DNA of 64,000 nucleotides from contig NZ_JQJJ01000009.1 of NCBI RefSeq assembly GCF_000745475.1, positions 124,001-188,000 of the forward strand. The letters run 5' to 3'. Source of the stretch: Allobosea sp. UNC402CLCol (GTDB lineage: Bacteria; Pseudomonadota; Alphaproteobacteria; Rhizobiales; Beijerinckiaceae). Of the stretch, positions 24,077-34,678 are shown piece by piece (position 1 is the first letter of the stretch; each line of letters begins with the position of its first letter). Made by a program: the position numbers and the translations under genes. A model generated the notes under the pieces. The model did no database searches, was not told the DNA's origin, and saw only the letters and a program-made list of their open reading frames with translations.

Positions 24077-25663
24077 GTGTTGAAGAGATTTGCCTTCGCG
24101 ACCGCGCTGACGCTTGCCGCCTTTGCGGCGCAGGCCCAGGAGCCGCGCCATGGCGGAACGATCCGCTTCACGGCGCCTTACGGAGCCTCCTTCGTCAGCA
24201 ATGACAGCCATGTCTCGAACCAGATCCAGGACGAGATCTACGGCTATGCCCTGCACGGCATGCTCTATCGCTGGGATGCGAGCGCGGGCAAGCCGGCGCT
24301 GGAGCTCGCCAAGAGCGTCTCGGTCTCGCCGGACGGGCTGGTCTACACCTTCAAGCTGCGTGACGACGCGCTCTTCCACAACGGCCGCAAGATGACGGCG
24401 GACGACATCATCTGGTCCTATAACCGGATCATGGACGGCTCGAAGAACTACCCCGGCGCCCGCTATGTCGCCCGCATCAAGGGCGCGACCGCGGTTCAGA
24501 AGGGCGAGGCCAAGGAAATCTCGGGGCTGAAGAAGATCGACGACTTCACCCTGGAGATGACGCTGACGGACAAGACCGATCCGGGCTTCCTGTTCTACAG
24601 CGCCAACACCGCGATCCTGCCTGCCAAGGAGGCGCAGGACCCGAACTTCTTCAACAAGCCGATCGGGCTCGGGCCCTTCAAATTCGTCGAGCACGTTCCC
24701 GGCTCGCGCATGGCCTTCGAGAAGTGGGAAAAGTACTACAAGACCGGCCGGCCCTATGCCGACAAGCTGGTGATCGTCCCGATGGGCGAGGCGGCCGCGC
24801 GTGACGTCGCCTTCCGCAACAAGGAGATCGACGTCTCGATCCTCGGCTCGTCGCAATACGTCGCCTACAAGGCCGATGCCAACCTGTCCAAGGGGCTGCT
24901 CGAGGTCGCCGAGGTCTTCACCCGCAACATGGGCATGAACCCCGAGTTCAAGCCCTTCTCCGACAAGCGGGTGCGCCAGGCGATCAACTACGCGATCGAC
25001 AGCGAGCTCATCATCAAGCGGCTGGTCCGCGACAAGGCCTATCGCGCCGTGAGCTGGCTGCCGCTCTCGGTGCCAGCCTTCGACAAGGACGCCAAGCCCT
25101 ACGCCTACGATCCCGAAAAGGCCAAGAAGCTGCTCGTCGAGGCCGGCTATCCCGACGGCTTCGAGTTCGAATGGACCGCGACGCCGAATGAGAGCTGGGG
25201 CATTCCGATCGTCGAGGCGACGATCCCGATGCTCGCCAAGGTCGGCATCAAGGTGAAGGTCAAGCCGGTCGAGACCTCGGCGCTCGGCGGCGTGGTCGCG
25301 AAGGGCGACTTCCAGGCCTATATCTGGTCGAACACCTCGGGCCCGGACGCGCTGACCCAGCTCAAATGCTTCTATTCGGCGACGCCGCGCTCCTCCTGTA
25401 ACTACACCGCCTTCAAGAACCCGGCCTATGACAAGCTGATCGATGAGGCTTCCGCCGAAACCGACGCGGCCAAGCAGCTCGATATCCTGAAGAAGGCGAA
25501 CGCCATGCTGCAGGATGAGGCGCCGGTCTGGTTCTTCAACTACAACAAGGCGGTGCTGGCCTATCAGCCTTGGCTGCACGGGCTCCAGCCCAATGCGACG
25601 GAGCTCGCGCTCCAGCGCTATGAGGATCTCTGGGTCGACGCCTCCTCGCCGGCGGCGAAGTAA
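24077..25663 (+). CDS. Peptide-type ABC transporter substrate-binding protein
   Basis: This 528-aa SBP_bac_5 periplasmic protein has a GTG start at 24077, with GGGAGGA 6 nt upstream. The signal peptide LKRFAFATALTLAAFAAQA is followed by QEPRHGGTIRFTAPYG. Landmarks are YTFKLRDDALFHNGRKMTADDIIWSYNR, GLGPFKFVEHVPGS and DKRVRQAINYAIDSE. A Cys pair occurs late (LKCFYSATPRSSCNY), where many family members have a disulfide. It is followed by two permeases of the Dpp/Opp class, so this is the ligand receptor of that importer. Confidence 0.92.
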   Translation: MLKRFAFATALTLAAFAAQAQEPRHGGTIRFTAPYGASFVSNDSHVSNQIQDEIYGYALHGMLYRWDASAGKPALELAKSVSVSPDGLVYTFKLRDDALFHNGRKMTADDIIWSYNRIMDGSKNYPGARYVARIKGATAVQKGEAKEISGLKKIDDFTLEMTLTDKTDPGFLFYSANTAILPAKEAQDPNFFNKPIGLGPFKFVEHVPGSRMAFEKWEKYYKTGRPYADKLVIVPMGEAAARDVAFRNKEIDVSILGSSQYVAYKADANLSKGLLEVAEVFTRNMGMNPEFKPFSDKRVRQAINYAIDSELIIKRLVRDKAYRAVSWLPLSVPAFDKDAKPYAYDPEKAKKLLVEAGYPDGFEFEWTATPNESWGIPIVEATIPMLAKVGIKVKVKPVETSALGGVVAKGDFQAYIWSNTSGPDALTQLKCFYSATPRSSCNYTAFKNPAYDKLIDEASAETDAAKQLDILKKANAMLQDEAPVWFFNYNKAVLAYQPWLHGLQPNATELALQRYEDLWVDASSPAAK

Positions 25664-25671
25664 GCGAGCCT

Positions 25672-25699
25672 CGCCACCCGGTCCATGGGCCGGGTGGCG
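25672..25699 (+). terminator. Hairpin after the binding-protein gene
   Basis: A perfect 10-bp stem, CGCCACCCGG with CCGGGTGGCG, with an 8-nt loop, 9 bp after the stop codon. Such hairpins often protect binding-protein mRNA and lower expression of the permeases that follow. No T-run. Confidence 0.55.
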
Positions 25700-25709
25700 G
25701 AATACCTCC

Positions 25710-25802
25710 GTCATTCCGGACGAGCCGCGAAGCGACGCCGATCCGGAATCCATCCTTAGGCGCTGCGCTCGATGATGGATTCCGGGTCAAGCCCGGAATG
25801 AC
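25710..25802. repeat. Intergenic palindromic repeat, family A copy 2
   Basis: The 93-bp element runs from GTCATTCCGGAC to GCCCGGAATGAC, with inner CCGGAATCCATC and GATGGATTCCGG arms pairing almost perfectly. It sits between the binding-protein and permease genes of one operon. Same family as 2448-2543 and 34465-34569. Confidence 0.87.
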
Positions 25803-25907
25803 GATCTGGTTTTCGCGGTCGGCAGCACACTGGCCGGGTTTGATCATCGACCGGCTTCGGTTGGAGTGGTTCGGCCGGTTTCGTGCTGCGGCGGTCAGGA
25901 GTCCCTC

Positions 25908-26843
25908 ATGTTGCCCTATGTCTTCCGCCGGCTGCTGCAGGCCATCCCCATCCTGCTTGCGGTCGCGGCGCTGATCTTCGTGCTGTTCAGCGTCATTCCC
26001 GGCAACTTCGCCACCAGCCAGATGGCTGACGGGCGCAGCAATGTCGATGCCGAGACCATTGCGCGCATGAACGAGCAGTTCGGGCTCAACGACCCGCTGC
26101 CGCTGCGCTTCGCGAAATATGTCGGGGGGCTCGCGGTTTTCGATCTCGGCGATTCCTTCCGTACCCGCCAGCCCGTGACCGGCGTCATCGGCGAGCGGCT
26201 CTGGCCGAGCCTGCAGCTCGCGCTTGCGGCCATGCTCTTCGCCGTCCTCATCGGCGTGCCGCTCGGCTTCCTGGCGGCGCTCAAGCCCGGAAGCTGGCTC
26301 GACACGCTCTCGATGGTCTTCGCCGTCTCCGGGTTGTCGTTGCCGTTGTTCTGGCTCGGCCTGCTGCTGATGTACGCCTTCGCGCTGACGCTCGGCTGGT
26401 TCCCGAGCTTCGGCTATGGCGACGGCAATCCGCGCTACATCGTGCTGCCGGCGATCGCGCTCGGCGTCGCGCCGCTGGCCCTGCTGGCGCGCACGGCCCG
26501 TGCCGCGGTGCTGGAGGTGATGCATGCCGATTTCGTCCGCACGGCCCGTGCCAAGGGCGCGGGCTCCTATCGCGTCCTGCGCTGGCACGTCGCGCGCAAC
26601 GCGCTCGTCATCGTGCTCACCACGCTCGGCCTGCAATTCGGCTCCGTCCTGGGGCAAGCCGTCGTGGTCGAGAAGCTCTTCGCCTGGCCGGGCCTCGGCT
26701 CGCTGCTGGTCGACAGCGTCACCTGGCGCGATATCCCGGTGGTGCAGGGCTGCATCCTGACGATCGTCCTGTTCTTCCTCGTCGTGAATATCGCTGTCGA
26801 CGTGCTCTGCGCGGTCGTCGATCCACGCATCAAATACAGCTAG
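25908..26843 (+). CDS. DppB/OppB-type ABC transporter permease
   Basis: This 311-aa inner-membrane permease has about six membrane helices. The first is YVFRRLLQAIPILLAVAALI, the standard DppB start. Later come the extracytoplasmic DPLPLRFAKYVGG segment and the EAA coupling loop DFVRTARAKGAGSYRVLRWHVARNAL. The ATG at 25908 is taken because helix 1 starts immediately after it. It pairs with the 26853 gene to form the membrane channel for the 24077 binding protein. Confidence 0.93.
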   Translation: MLPYVFRRLLQAIPILLAVAALIFVLFSVIPGNFATSQMADGRSNVDAETIARMNEQFGLNDPLPLRFAKYVGGLAVFDLGDSFRTRQPVTGVIGERLWPSLQLALAAMLFAVLIGVPLGFLAALKPGSWLDTLSMVFAVSGLSLPLFWLGLLLMYAFALTLGWFPSFGYGDGNPRYIVLPAIALGVAPLALLARTARAAVLEVMHADFVRTARAKGAGSYRVLRWHVARNALVIVLTTLGLQFGSVLGQAVVVEKLFAWPGLGSLLVDSVTWRDIPVVQGCILTIVLFFLVVNIAVDVLCAVVDPRIKYS

Positions 26844-26852
26844 GCGGCCCGC

Positions 26853-27674
26853 ATGAAGTTCCGTGCCAATCTCTGGATCGGCGGCGCCTGCTTCGCAGCC
26901 GTAGTCGTCGGCGGCGTCCTCGCCCCCTGGTTCGCCCATACCGATCCGGTGATGGACGCCAATCTGATGAACGCCGAAATCCCACCGGGGTCGGAGTTCT
27001 GGTTCGGCACCGATGCGCAGGGCCGGGATATCTACAGCCGCGTGCTCTACGGCGCCCGCATCTCGCTGACCGTCGGCATCGTCTCGCAGCTCATCAACAC
27101 CATGATCGGCGTCGCCTTCGGGCTGACGGCTGGGTACTGGGGCGGCTGGTGGGACGATTTCGTCAACGGCCTGACCAATATGATGCTCGCCATCCCCTCG
27201 CTCGTCTTTGCGCTGGCGATCATGGCGATCCTGAGCCCCGGCCTCACCAGCCTGCTGATCGCGCTGGGCCTGACCAACTGGTCCTTCACCTGCCGATTGA
27301 CCCGCGCTGCGACCCTCTCGGTCAAGTCGCTCGGTTATATCGAGGCGGCGCGTTCATTGGGCTACGGCACCTTCCGGATCATGCTGACGCAGATCCTGCC
27401 CAATGTCGCAGGCCCCATCATCGTCATCGGCACGCTCGGCATGGGCGGCGCGGTGCTGGCGGAAGCCTCGCTCTCCTTCCTGGGCCTGGGCATCCGCCCG
27501 CCCTTCCCGAGTTGGGGCTCGATGCTCTCGGACGCGCGCGACCAGATCTCGACCGCGCCCTGGATCTCGATCTTTCCGGGCCTCGCGATTTTTCTGACCG
27601 TGCTCGGCCTCAACCTGCTAGGCGACGGCCTGCGCGACATCCTCGATCCGCACTCACAACTTCGCAAAGCCTGA
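26853..27674 (+). CDS. DppC/OppC-type ABC transporter permease
   Basis: The 273-aa permease has the family N-terminus (helix 1 about residues 7-27), then FWFGTDAQGRDIYSRVLYGARISLTVG, a signature of the DppC class. The coupling loop includes YIEAARSLGYGTFRIMLTQILPNV, and the C-terminus is LNLLGDGLRDILDPHSQ. The gene begins 9 bp after the DppB-like gene. No ATPase gene follows; the next gene is a hydrolase. Confidence 0.94.
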   Translation: MKFRANLWIGGACFAAVVVGGVLAPWFAHTDPVMDANLMNAEIPPGSEFWFGTDAQGRDIYSRVLYGARISLTVGIVSQLINTMIGVAFGLTAGYWGGWWDDFVNGLTNMMLAIPSLVFALAIMAILSPGLTSLLIALGLTNWSFTCRLTRAATLSVKSLGYIEAARSLGYGTFRIMLTQILPNVAGPIIVIGTLGMGGAVLAEASLSFLGLGIRPPFPSWGSMLSDARDQISTAPWISIFPGLAIFLTVLGLNLLGDGLRDILDPHSQLRKA

Positions 27675-27684
27675 CGATAGACCT

Positions 27685-28641
27685 ATGACCGCTCAAGACC
27701 TCATCGACCCGCCGCTCGAGACCATCCGCTTCCATGGCCTGAAGGCGGGGCCGAAGCTCCTCGTCCTCGGCGCCGTCCATGGCAACGAGACCTGCGGGCC
27801 GAACGCCATCGCCCGGGTGATCGAGGATTGCCGCGCCGGCCGTGTCGCGATCCAGCGCGGCGAGGTCACCTTCCTGCCCGTCGCCAATCCCAAGGCCTAT
27901 CGCCAGAACACGCGGGAAGGAGACCGCAACCTCAATCGCGACCTGCGCGAGCGGCCGCAGCCCGGCGACAACGAGGATCGGATCGGCAACCGGCTCTCCG
28001 GCATCCTGCGCCAGCACGACATGCTGCTCGACGTGCATTCCTTCAGCGGCGAGGGCGTGCCCTTCGTCTTCTTCGGGCCGGAGGATAATCGCGGCGAGCT
28101 CGAACCCTTCCGCCATGCGGCTGCCGAAATGGCTTTCGCCGCCAGCCTCGGCGTCGATCTGATGATCCATGGCTGGCTCGACATCTATGTCCGGCTGATC
28201 GCGGCGCGCGAGCGATTGAACCTGCCGCGCCTCGCCGTGACCGAAGGCTTCGGCACGACGGAGTTCATGCGTTTCGCGGGCGGCTACGGCGTGACGCTGG
28301 AATGCGGTCGGCACGAGGATCCGGCGTCCGTCGAGGTCGGCTACAGGGCGATCCGCAACGTGCTCGCCCATCTCGGGCTGACCGACGAGGCGGCGCCCGC
28401 CTCCGCGAGGCGCACCGTCGTCCATATGGACGATCTCGTCATCTGCGAGGCCGAGGGCGACCGCGTGGAGGGCACCTGGAAGACGGGCGACCGCGTGGCC
28501 AAGGGCACGCCGATCGCACGCCGCGCCGACGGCACCGTCGTCACCATGCCGCGCGACGGCTTCATCATCTTCCCGAACCCGAAGGCGAAGCCGGGCGAGG
28601 GCATCTGCTACCTTGGCAGCGAGAGCCGCCGCAAGGCCTGA
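27685..28641 (+). CDS. Succinylglutamate desuccinylase/aspartoacylase family zinc hydrolase
   Basis: This 318-aa M14-type metallo-hydrolase has zinc ligands His32 and Glu35 in AVHGNETCGPNA and His118 in LLDVHSFSG. The substrate-carboxylate Arg region is RQNTREGDRNLNRDL at about 73-87. A C-terminal beta-domain holds DRVAKGTPIARRADGTVV, the barrel-like part typical of the family. It cleaves N-acyl amino acids or related amides in the cytoplasm. With the upstream amidohydrolase and importer it forms a take-up-and-cleave pathway (inference). It starts 10 bp after the permease gene. Confidence 0.9.
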   Translation: MTAQDLIDPPLETIRFHGLKAGPKLLVLGAVHGNETCGPNAIARVIEDCRAGRVAIQRGEVTFLPVANPKAYRQNTREGDRNLNRDLRERPQPGDNEDRIGNRLSGILRQHDMLLDVHSFSGEGVPFVFFGPEDNRGELEPFRHAAAEMAFAASLGVDLMIHGWLDIYVRLIAARERLNLPRLAVTEGFGTTEFMRFAGGYGVTLECGRHEDPASVEVGYRAIRNVLAHLGLTDEAAPASARRTVVHMDDLVICEAEGDRVEGTWKTGDRVAKGTPIARRADGTVVTMPRDGFIIFPNPKAKPGEGICYLGSESRRKA

Positions 28642-28656
28642 CGGCGGCGGCGCCGT

Positions 28657-28953
28657 TTACTGGACGATGCCGCGCTTGTTGCCGAAGCCGGGGATATAGC
28701 AGCCGCAGCTCGACCCGTAAGGCAGCGGCGGCGTCGGGCATTCGCCGCGGCCGGTGACGCAGAGATTGCCATAGGCCGGGCGGTAATAGCGCCGGCCATA
28801 GCCGTAGCCATAGGGCCGGACCGGCGCCTCATCCTCATCGTCATAGGATGGCGGCGCCGGCCGGTAGGGCTCGTAATACTGTGCCCGGACCGGAATGGCG
28901 GAGAGCAACACGGCACCGAGCAAAACCGAGAGGGCGAGCTTGTGACGCGACAT
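28657..28953 (-). CDS. Small secreted Tyr/Pro-rich protein
   Basis: This 98-aa protein has a signal peptide, SRHKLALSVLLGAVLLSAIPVRA, cleaved before QYYEPYRP. The mature part is rich in Tyr, Pro and Gly (YGYGYGRRYYRPAYGN) and ends with four Cys in about 28 residues (CVTGRGEC, then CGCYIPG), perhaps disulfide-bonded. The ATG at 28953 is chosen over one eight codons upstream because it starts the signal peptide. Function unknown; envelope location inferred. Confidence 0.75.
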   Translation of the reverse strand: MSRHKLALSVLLGAVLLSAIPVRAQYYEPYRPAPPSYDDEDEAPVRPYGYGYGRRYYRPAYGNLCVTGRGECPTPPLPYGSSCGCYIPGFGNKRGIVQ

Positions 28954-29075
28954 GGCGCTTCCTTTCCGCTGCTTCACGCACGAGACGCGTGGGCGAAGTC
29001 CTGTGGGCGGTTCTAGCAGCGTCGAGGTGAACAGGGGCTGATCGGAAGGCGGCGGAAAAGCGGCGCCATTGCCTG

Positions 29076-30272
29076 TCAGCTTCCCGCCTTCGTCGGCTGG
29101 TCGGGCTTGGCGAGGGGTGTGCTCCGGCTCAGGTCGATCTGCTTCTGCAGCCCGAGCAGCAGGTTGAAGGAATCGACCGGGGTCAGCCCCGTCTCCTTCG
29201 TTCGGCGCCAGCCGCCTGAGGCGGTCGCGATCAGCCCCTCGCCCAGGGCGCGTTGATACTCCAGGCCGATGCCCTTCTGGTCCGAGCGGGCGTCGAGGCC
29301 GACATAGTCGTCGGTCTTGCGGCGGGCGACGAGGCTCACCGCATTGTGCTCGTCGATCCTCGCGGTCAGCTTCGCCTCATGCGCCGTCACCAGGTCGATG
29401 ACCGTGAAGGGCAGCGTCGTGTCCTCGACACTGCGGCTGGAGCCGAGCTCGAGGGTGAAGCGCTGCCAGGGCAGCCGGAGCTTGGCGGTATAGAGCAGGC
29501 TGTCGACCGTCTCGAAATCCTTGTCCGGGAAGCTCGCGCGGAACGGCGACACCGAACCCTCCAGCGACGCCTCGCCGATCATGGTCGAGAAGAACAGGTT
29601 CGGCTGCAGCCGGTTATGGTCGCGACGGAAGCCGATATAGTCCATGCCGTTGACGAAGCGCACTTGCGCTGCGCTGAACGAGACGCCGATCTCGGTCTGC
29701 CCGGCTTTCCAGGCGATGCCGGTCGTCCCCGACAGCGTCGTGAAGTTCTCGTCCCAGGGCAGGAAGTCGCCGAGATTGAACACGTTGCGCTCGTTCAGCG
29801 CCGTGACGCGGGCCTCGCCGCTGGCGAAGAGGCGGAAGGGGCCGAGCGCGTGGTCGATGCGCTCGCGCCAGGCGAGGCTGCTCTTGCGGCGTGACCAGCT
29901 CTGCTCCGCGCTGGCGGCCAGCGAGGACTGGATCACCGTCGCTTCGCCGAGGGTGATGCCGTGCTTCAGGGTCAGGGAGTGGCTGCGCGCCGCTGCGAGG
30001 TTGCGTGGGTCGTACTGCGTCTCCACCAACGCCAGGTTGAGGCCGTAGCCGTCCTGGATCGTGCCGTTGAGATAATCCCAGGTTGCAAAGACGGTGGCGA
30101 CGGGGCTGCCCTTCTCGCCTTCGACGCCGGAGGGATTGCTGTCGAAACCGCCGCGCAGCCCGACGATCGCGACCGAACTCTCCGCGCTTTGCACAGTGTT
30201 CTCTGCGCTAAGGGCCGCTCCTGCGCCCGATAGATGCAGGGCTATCATCGAAAACAGCGCAATATTTTTCAT
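29076..30272 (-). CDS. Outer-membrane beta-barrel protein
   Basis: This 398-aa protein has a signal peptide, KNIALFSMIALHLSGAGAALSA. It continues in alternating hydrophobic/polar strands ending in aromatic or hydrophobic residues, for example TVFATWDYLNGTIQDGYGLNLALVE (split here by eye) and LTARIDEHNAVSLVARRKTDDYVG. About 14-16 strands can be counted by eye. The C-terminus is not a typical terminal Phe strand but a Pro-rich tail (TPLAKPDQPTKAGS). It resembles the outer membrane beta-barrel proteins often annotated near exopolysaccharide or surface genes. The upstream region is strikingly AT-rich. Function unknown. Confidence 0.8.
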   Translation of the reverse strand: MKNIALFSMIALHLSGAGAALSAENTVQSAESSVAIVGLRGGFDSNPSGVEGEKGSPVATVFATWDYLNGTIQDGYGLNLALVETQYDPRNLAAARSHSLTLKHGITLGEATVIQSSLAASAEQSWSRRKSSLAWRERIDHALGPFRLFASGEARVTALNERNVFNLGDFLPWDENFTTLSGTTGIAWKAGQTEIGVSFSAAQVRFVNGMDYIGFRRDHNRLQPNLFFSTMIGEASLEGSVSPFRASFPDKDFETVDSLLYTAKLRLPWQRFTLELGSSRSVEDTTLPFTVIDLVTAHEAKLTARIDEHNAVSLVARRKTDDYVGLDARSDQKGIGLEYQRALGEGLIATASGGWRRTKETGLTPVDSFNLLLGLQKQIDLSRSTPLAKPDQPTKAGS

Positions 30273-30531
30273 ATCGCCCTCAATTTTCGACGTATAGATA
30301 GATGATTATGTTTAATGAATTGTATATTAGTGAATTTATACGTAATAGTCGGCGTATGAAGTGGGTTTGGTGAAAGAAGTTAGTATTTATTGTATTCATG
30401 GCATCGCTGCGTGGCGCAATGTTAACGCTAGCAAGTATGGTTAATGAATGGATAAGGTTGCCGCTCCGATAAAATGCAACTTATACGTGCTTCATCGCTT
30501 CGATCCCCGGAGCGACAACTGGGAGAGTGAT
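30273..30531. other. AT-rich divergent promoter region
   Basis: The 259-bp gap between the divergent beta-barrel and small secreted protein genes has the lowest G+C I see in the window (TATAGATAGATGATTATG and TTAGTATTTATTGTATTC stretches). It must carry both promoters and may bind an H-NS/MucR-like silencer. No gene found. Confidence 0.6.
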
Positions 30532-30819
30532 ATGAAGTACGCGCTTGTACTCGCTACGGTTGCAGCTTTCGGCATCTCGCCTGCCATGGCCGGTGGCCGC
30601 GGCGGTGGCTCCTTGCTGGGTGGCGTCCTGGCCCCTGTGACGGCGGCCGTCTCCGGCATTCAGGTCAATGCGCTGAACAATGTCAGCGTGCTGAGCGGCA
30701 GCCCGATCGCCAGCGGCAACAAGGTCGGCATCGTCGCGCCGGTCAAGGCGATCGTCAGCAAGAACGGCATCGTCGGCGGCCTGCTCGGTGGGCTCGGCCA
30801 TGGCTGCGGCTGCAACTGA
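30532..30819 (+). CDS. Small secreted Gly-rich protein
   Basis: This 95-aa protein has the signal peptide KYALVLATVAAFGISPAMA cleaved before GGRGGGSLLGG. The mature part alternates small residues (VLAPVTAAVSGIQVNALNNVSVL) and ends LGGLGHGCGCN with two Cys. GGGAGAG lies 4-5 nt before the ATG at 30532. It shares an AT-rich promoter gap with the divergent beta-barrel gene, so joint regulation is plausible. Function unknown. Confidence 0.75.
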   Translation: MKYALVLATVAAFGISPAMAGGRGGGSLLGGVLAPVTAAVSGIQVNALNNVSVLSGSPIASGNKVGIVAPVKAIVSKNGIVGGLLGGLGHGCGCN

Positions 30820-30866
30820 GCCGCGCTTCGGGAGGAGGGAGATCCGTCCCTCCTCCATTCGCGGCG

Positions 30867-32855
<1,989 letters not shown>

Positions 32856-32863
32856 GGCGCCGC

Positions 32864-34441
32864 TCACATCCGGTAGACCGGCCGCGGGCCGGTATCGCGC
32901 GTCTCGCCGGCCGAGAGCGCGAGGCACAGGCCGAGCACGTCGCGCGTCTGCGCGGGCTCGATGATGCCGTCGTCCCAGAGCCGGGCGGTGGCGTAATAGG
33001 GATCGCTCTGCTCTTCGAACTGGGCGCGGGTGCGCCTGTCGAGATCGGCGATGGCCGCTTCGTCGCCCGAGCCCTTGAGCGATTGCCGGCGCAGCTCCGT
33101 CACCACGGTCGCCGCCACCTCCGGGCTCATCGTCGCGATGCGGGCATTGGGCCAGGAGAACAGGAAGCGGGGCCTGAAGCCGCGACCGCACATGCCGTAA
33201 TTGCCGGCGCCATAGGAACCGCCGATCAGCACGGTGTATTTCGGCACCCGCGCATTCGAGACGGCATAGACGAGCTTGGCCGAATGCTTGGCGATGCCGC
33301 CGCGCTCGGCCTCGGTGCCGACCATGAAGCCGGTGATGTTCTGCAGGAACAGGAGCGGGATCTGGCGCTGGTCGCAGAGTTCGATGAAATGCGCGCCCTT
33401 GATGGCGCTTTCCGAGAACAGCACGCCGTTATTGGCGAGGATGCCCACGGGATAGCCGTGGATATGGGCGAAGCCGGTGACGAGGGTTGCGCCGTAATCC
33501 GGCTTGAAGGCGCTGAAGGCGCTGTCGTCGACCATGCGCGCGATCACCTCGCGGACGTCATAGGGCCGGCGCAGATCGGTCGGCACGATGTCGATGAGTT
33601 CAGCCGGGTCGAGCTTCGGTGCAACGGGAGCCTGCGGCGGCGGCGTGACCTTGCCGATCTCACCCAACGCCCCGACGATCTCGCGCAGCTTCGCCAACCC
33701 CTCCATCTCGGTCTGGACGAGGTGGTCGCTGACGCCGGAGACCAGCGTGTGCATCTCCGCTCCGCCCAGCGTCTCGCCATCGACGACCTCGTGGATCGCC
33801 GCCTTCACGATCGGCGGGCCGCCGAGATGGATGCGGCCGGTGCCCTTGACCATGATCACCTGGTCGGACAGCGCCGGAATATAGGCGCCGCCGGCCGTCG
33901 CGCCGCCGAAGACGATCGAGATCTGCGGGATGCCTGCCGCCGACATCCGGCACTGGTTGTAGAAGGAGCCGCCGAAATGGTCGCGGTCGGGGAAGACCCG
34001 ATCCTGCTCCGGCAGGAAGGCGCCGCCGCAATCGACGAGATAGAGGCAGGGCAGGCGATGCTCCCCGGCGATCTCCTGTGCTCGCAGGTGCTTCCGCACC
34101 GTCTCGGCGAAGAAGGAGCCGCCCTTCACCGTCGCGTCATTGGCGATCAGCACGCAGGCCCGTCCCGCGACGATGCCGATGCCGGTGACGATGCCGGCGC
34201 CCGGCACCTCGTTGCCATAGAGCCCGTAGGCCGCGAGCGGCGAGAGTTCGAGGAAGGGCGTCTGCGGGTCGAGCAAGAGGTCGATGCGCTCGCGCACCAT
34301 GATCTTGCCGCGGGATTCATGCCGCGCGCGCAGCTTCTCGCCGCCGCCCTGCGCGACGAGGCCGTGACGCTGGCGCAACGTCTCCAGCATGGCTGAGAGC
34401 GGGGAAGGGGGCGTCGCGGTTTGCGATGCTGTTTCAGGCAC
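32864..34441 (-). CDS. Acyl-CoA carboxylase carboxyltransferase beta subunit (methylcrotonyl-CoA type)
   Basis: This 525-aa crotonase-fold carboxyltransferase moves carboxyl from biotin to the acyl-CoA. It has ATVKGGSFFAETVRKHLRAQEIA, FGGATAGGAYIPALSDQVIMVKG, GPPIVKAA and LGGAEMHTLVSGVSDH in the N-terminal half, and the SYGAGNYGMCGRGFRPRFLFSWPNARIA motif near the end. It aligns best with MCC and geranyl-CoA beta subunits but diverges from textbook residues in places. Substrate not assigned; neither a methylglutaconyl-CoA hydratase nor an HMG-CoA lyase gene is in the window. The promoter region holds family A repeat copy 3. Confidence 0.92.
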   Translation of the reverse strand: MPETASQTATPPSPLSAMLETLRQRHGLVAQGGGEKLRARHESRGKIMVRERIDLLLDPQTPFLELSPLAAYGLYGNEVPGAGIVTGIGIVAGRACVLIANDATVKGGSFFAETVRKHLRAQEIAGEHRLPCLYLVDCGGAFLPEQDRVFPDRDHFGGSFYNQCRMSAAGIPQISIVFGGATAGGAYIPALSDQVIMVKGTGRIHLGGPPIVKAAIHEVVDGETLGGAEMHTLVSGVSDHLVQTEMEGLAKLREIVGALGEIGKVTPPPQAPVAPKLDPAELIDIVPTDLRRPYDVREVIARMVDDSAFSAFKPDYGATLVTGFAHIHGYPVGILANNGVLFSESAIKGAHFIELCDQRQIPLLFLQNITGFMVGTEAERGGIAKHSAKLVYAVSNARVPKYTVLIGGSYGAGNYGMCGRGFRPRFLFSWPNARIATMSPEVAATVVTELRRQSLKGSGDEAAIADLDRRTRAQFEEQSDPYYATARLWDDGIIEPAQTRDVLGLCLALSAGETRDTGPRPVYRM

Positions 34442-34464
34442 GGACGCACTCCTCCAAGGTCGCC

Positions 34465-34569
34465 GTCATTCCGGTCGCAGCGAAGCGGAGGCCCGGAATC
34501 CATCGAAGGGCATTGTGCGCTACGATGGATTCCGGATCGGCGCCGCTGTCGCGGCTTGTCCGGAATGAC
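34465..34569. repeat. Intergenic palindromic repeat, family A copy 3
   Basis: The 105-bp element runs from GTCATTCCGG to CCGGAATGAC, with inner CCGGAATCCATCG and CGATGGATTCCGG-like arms. It lies in the divergent gap between the carboxylase and dehydrogenase genes. Same family as 2448-2543 and 25710-25802. Confidence 0.87.
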
Positions 34570-34621
34570 GGGGGCCGTCGATCCAAGGTGAATGCCGCGT
34601 CTTGATCTCGCCGTGACATTC

Positions 34622-34639
34622 ACCTACCGTCCGGTAGGT
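34622..34639. promoter_or_regulatory. 18-bp palindromic operator-like site
   Basis: ACCTACCGTCCGGTAGGT has perfect 8-bp arms around a 2-nt centre. It lies 40 bp before the dehydrogenase start, in the divergent gap with the carboxylase genes and next to a TetR gene two ORFs along. Typical TetR operators have this size and symmetry, so this is the probable binding site of that regulator (inference). Confidence 0.72.
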
Positions 34640-34678
34640 AGTCAGATCGCGGCGCTGCGGTCAAGCAGGGAGGAAGCC

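Noticed and set aside
23915..25753. 612-codon minus-strand reading frame opposite the peptide-binding protein
   Set aside because: Gly/Leu/Val-rich repetitive sequence typical of a complement shadow; the plus-strand protein has a signal peptide and family motifs.
32856..33191. N-terminal extension of the carboxylase alpha subunit
   Set aside because: The frame is open upstream only because it lies over the beta-subunit gene; the conserved N-terminus begins at 32855.
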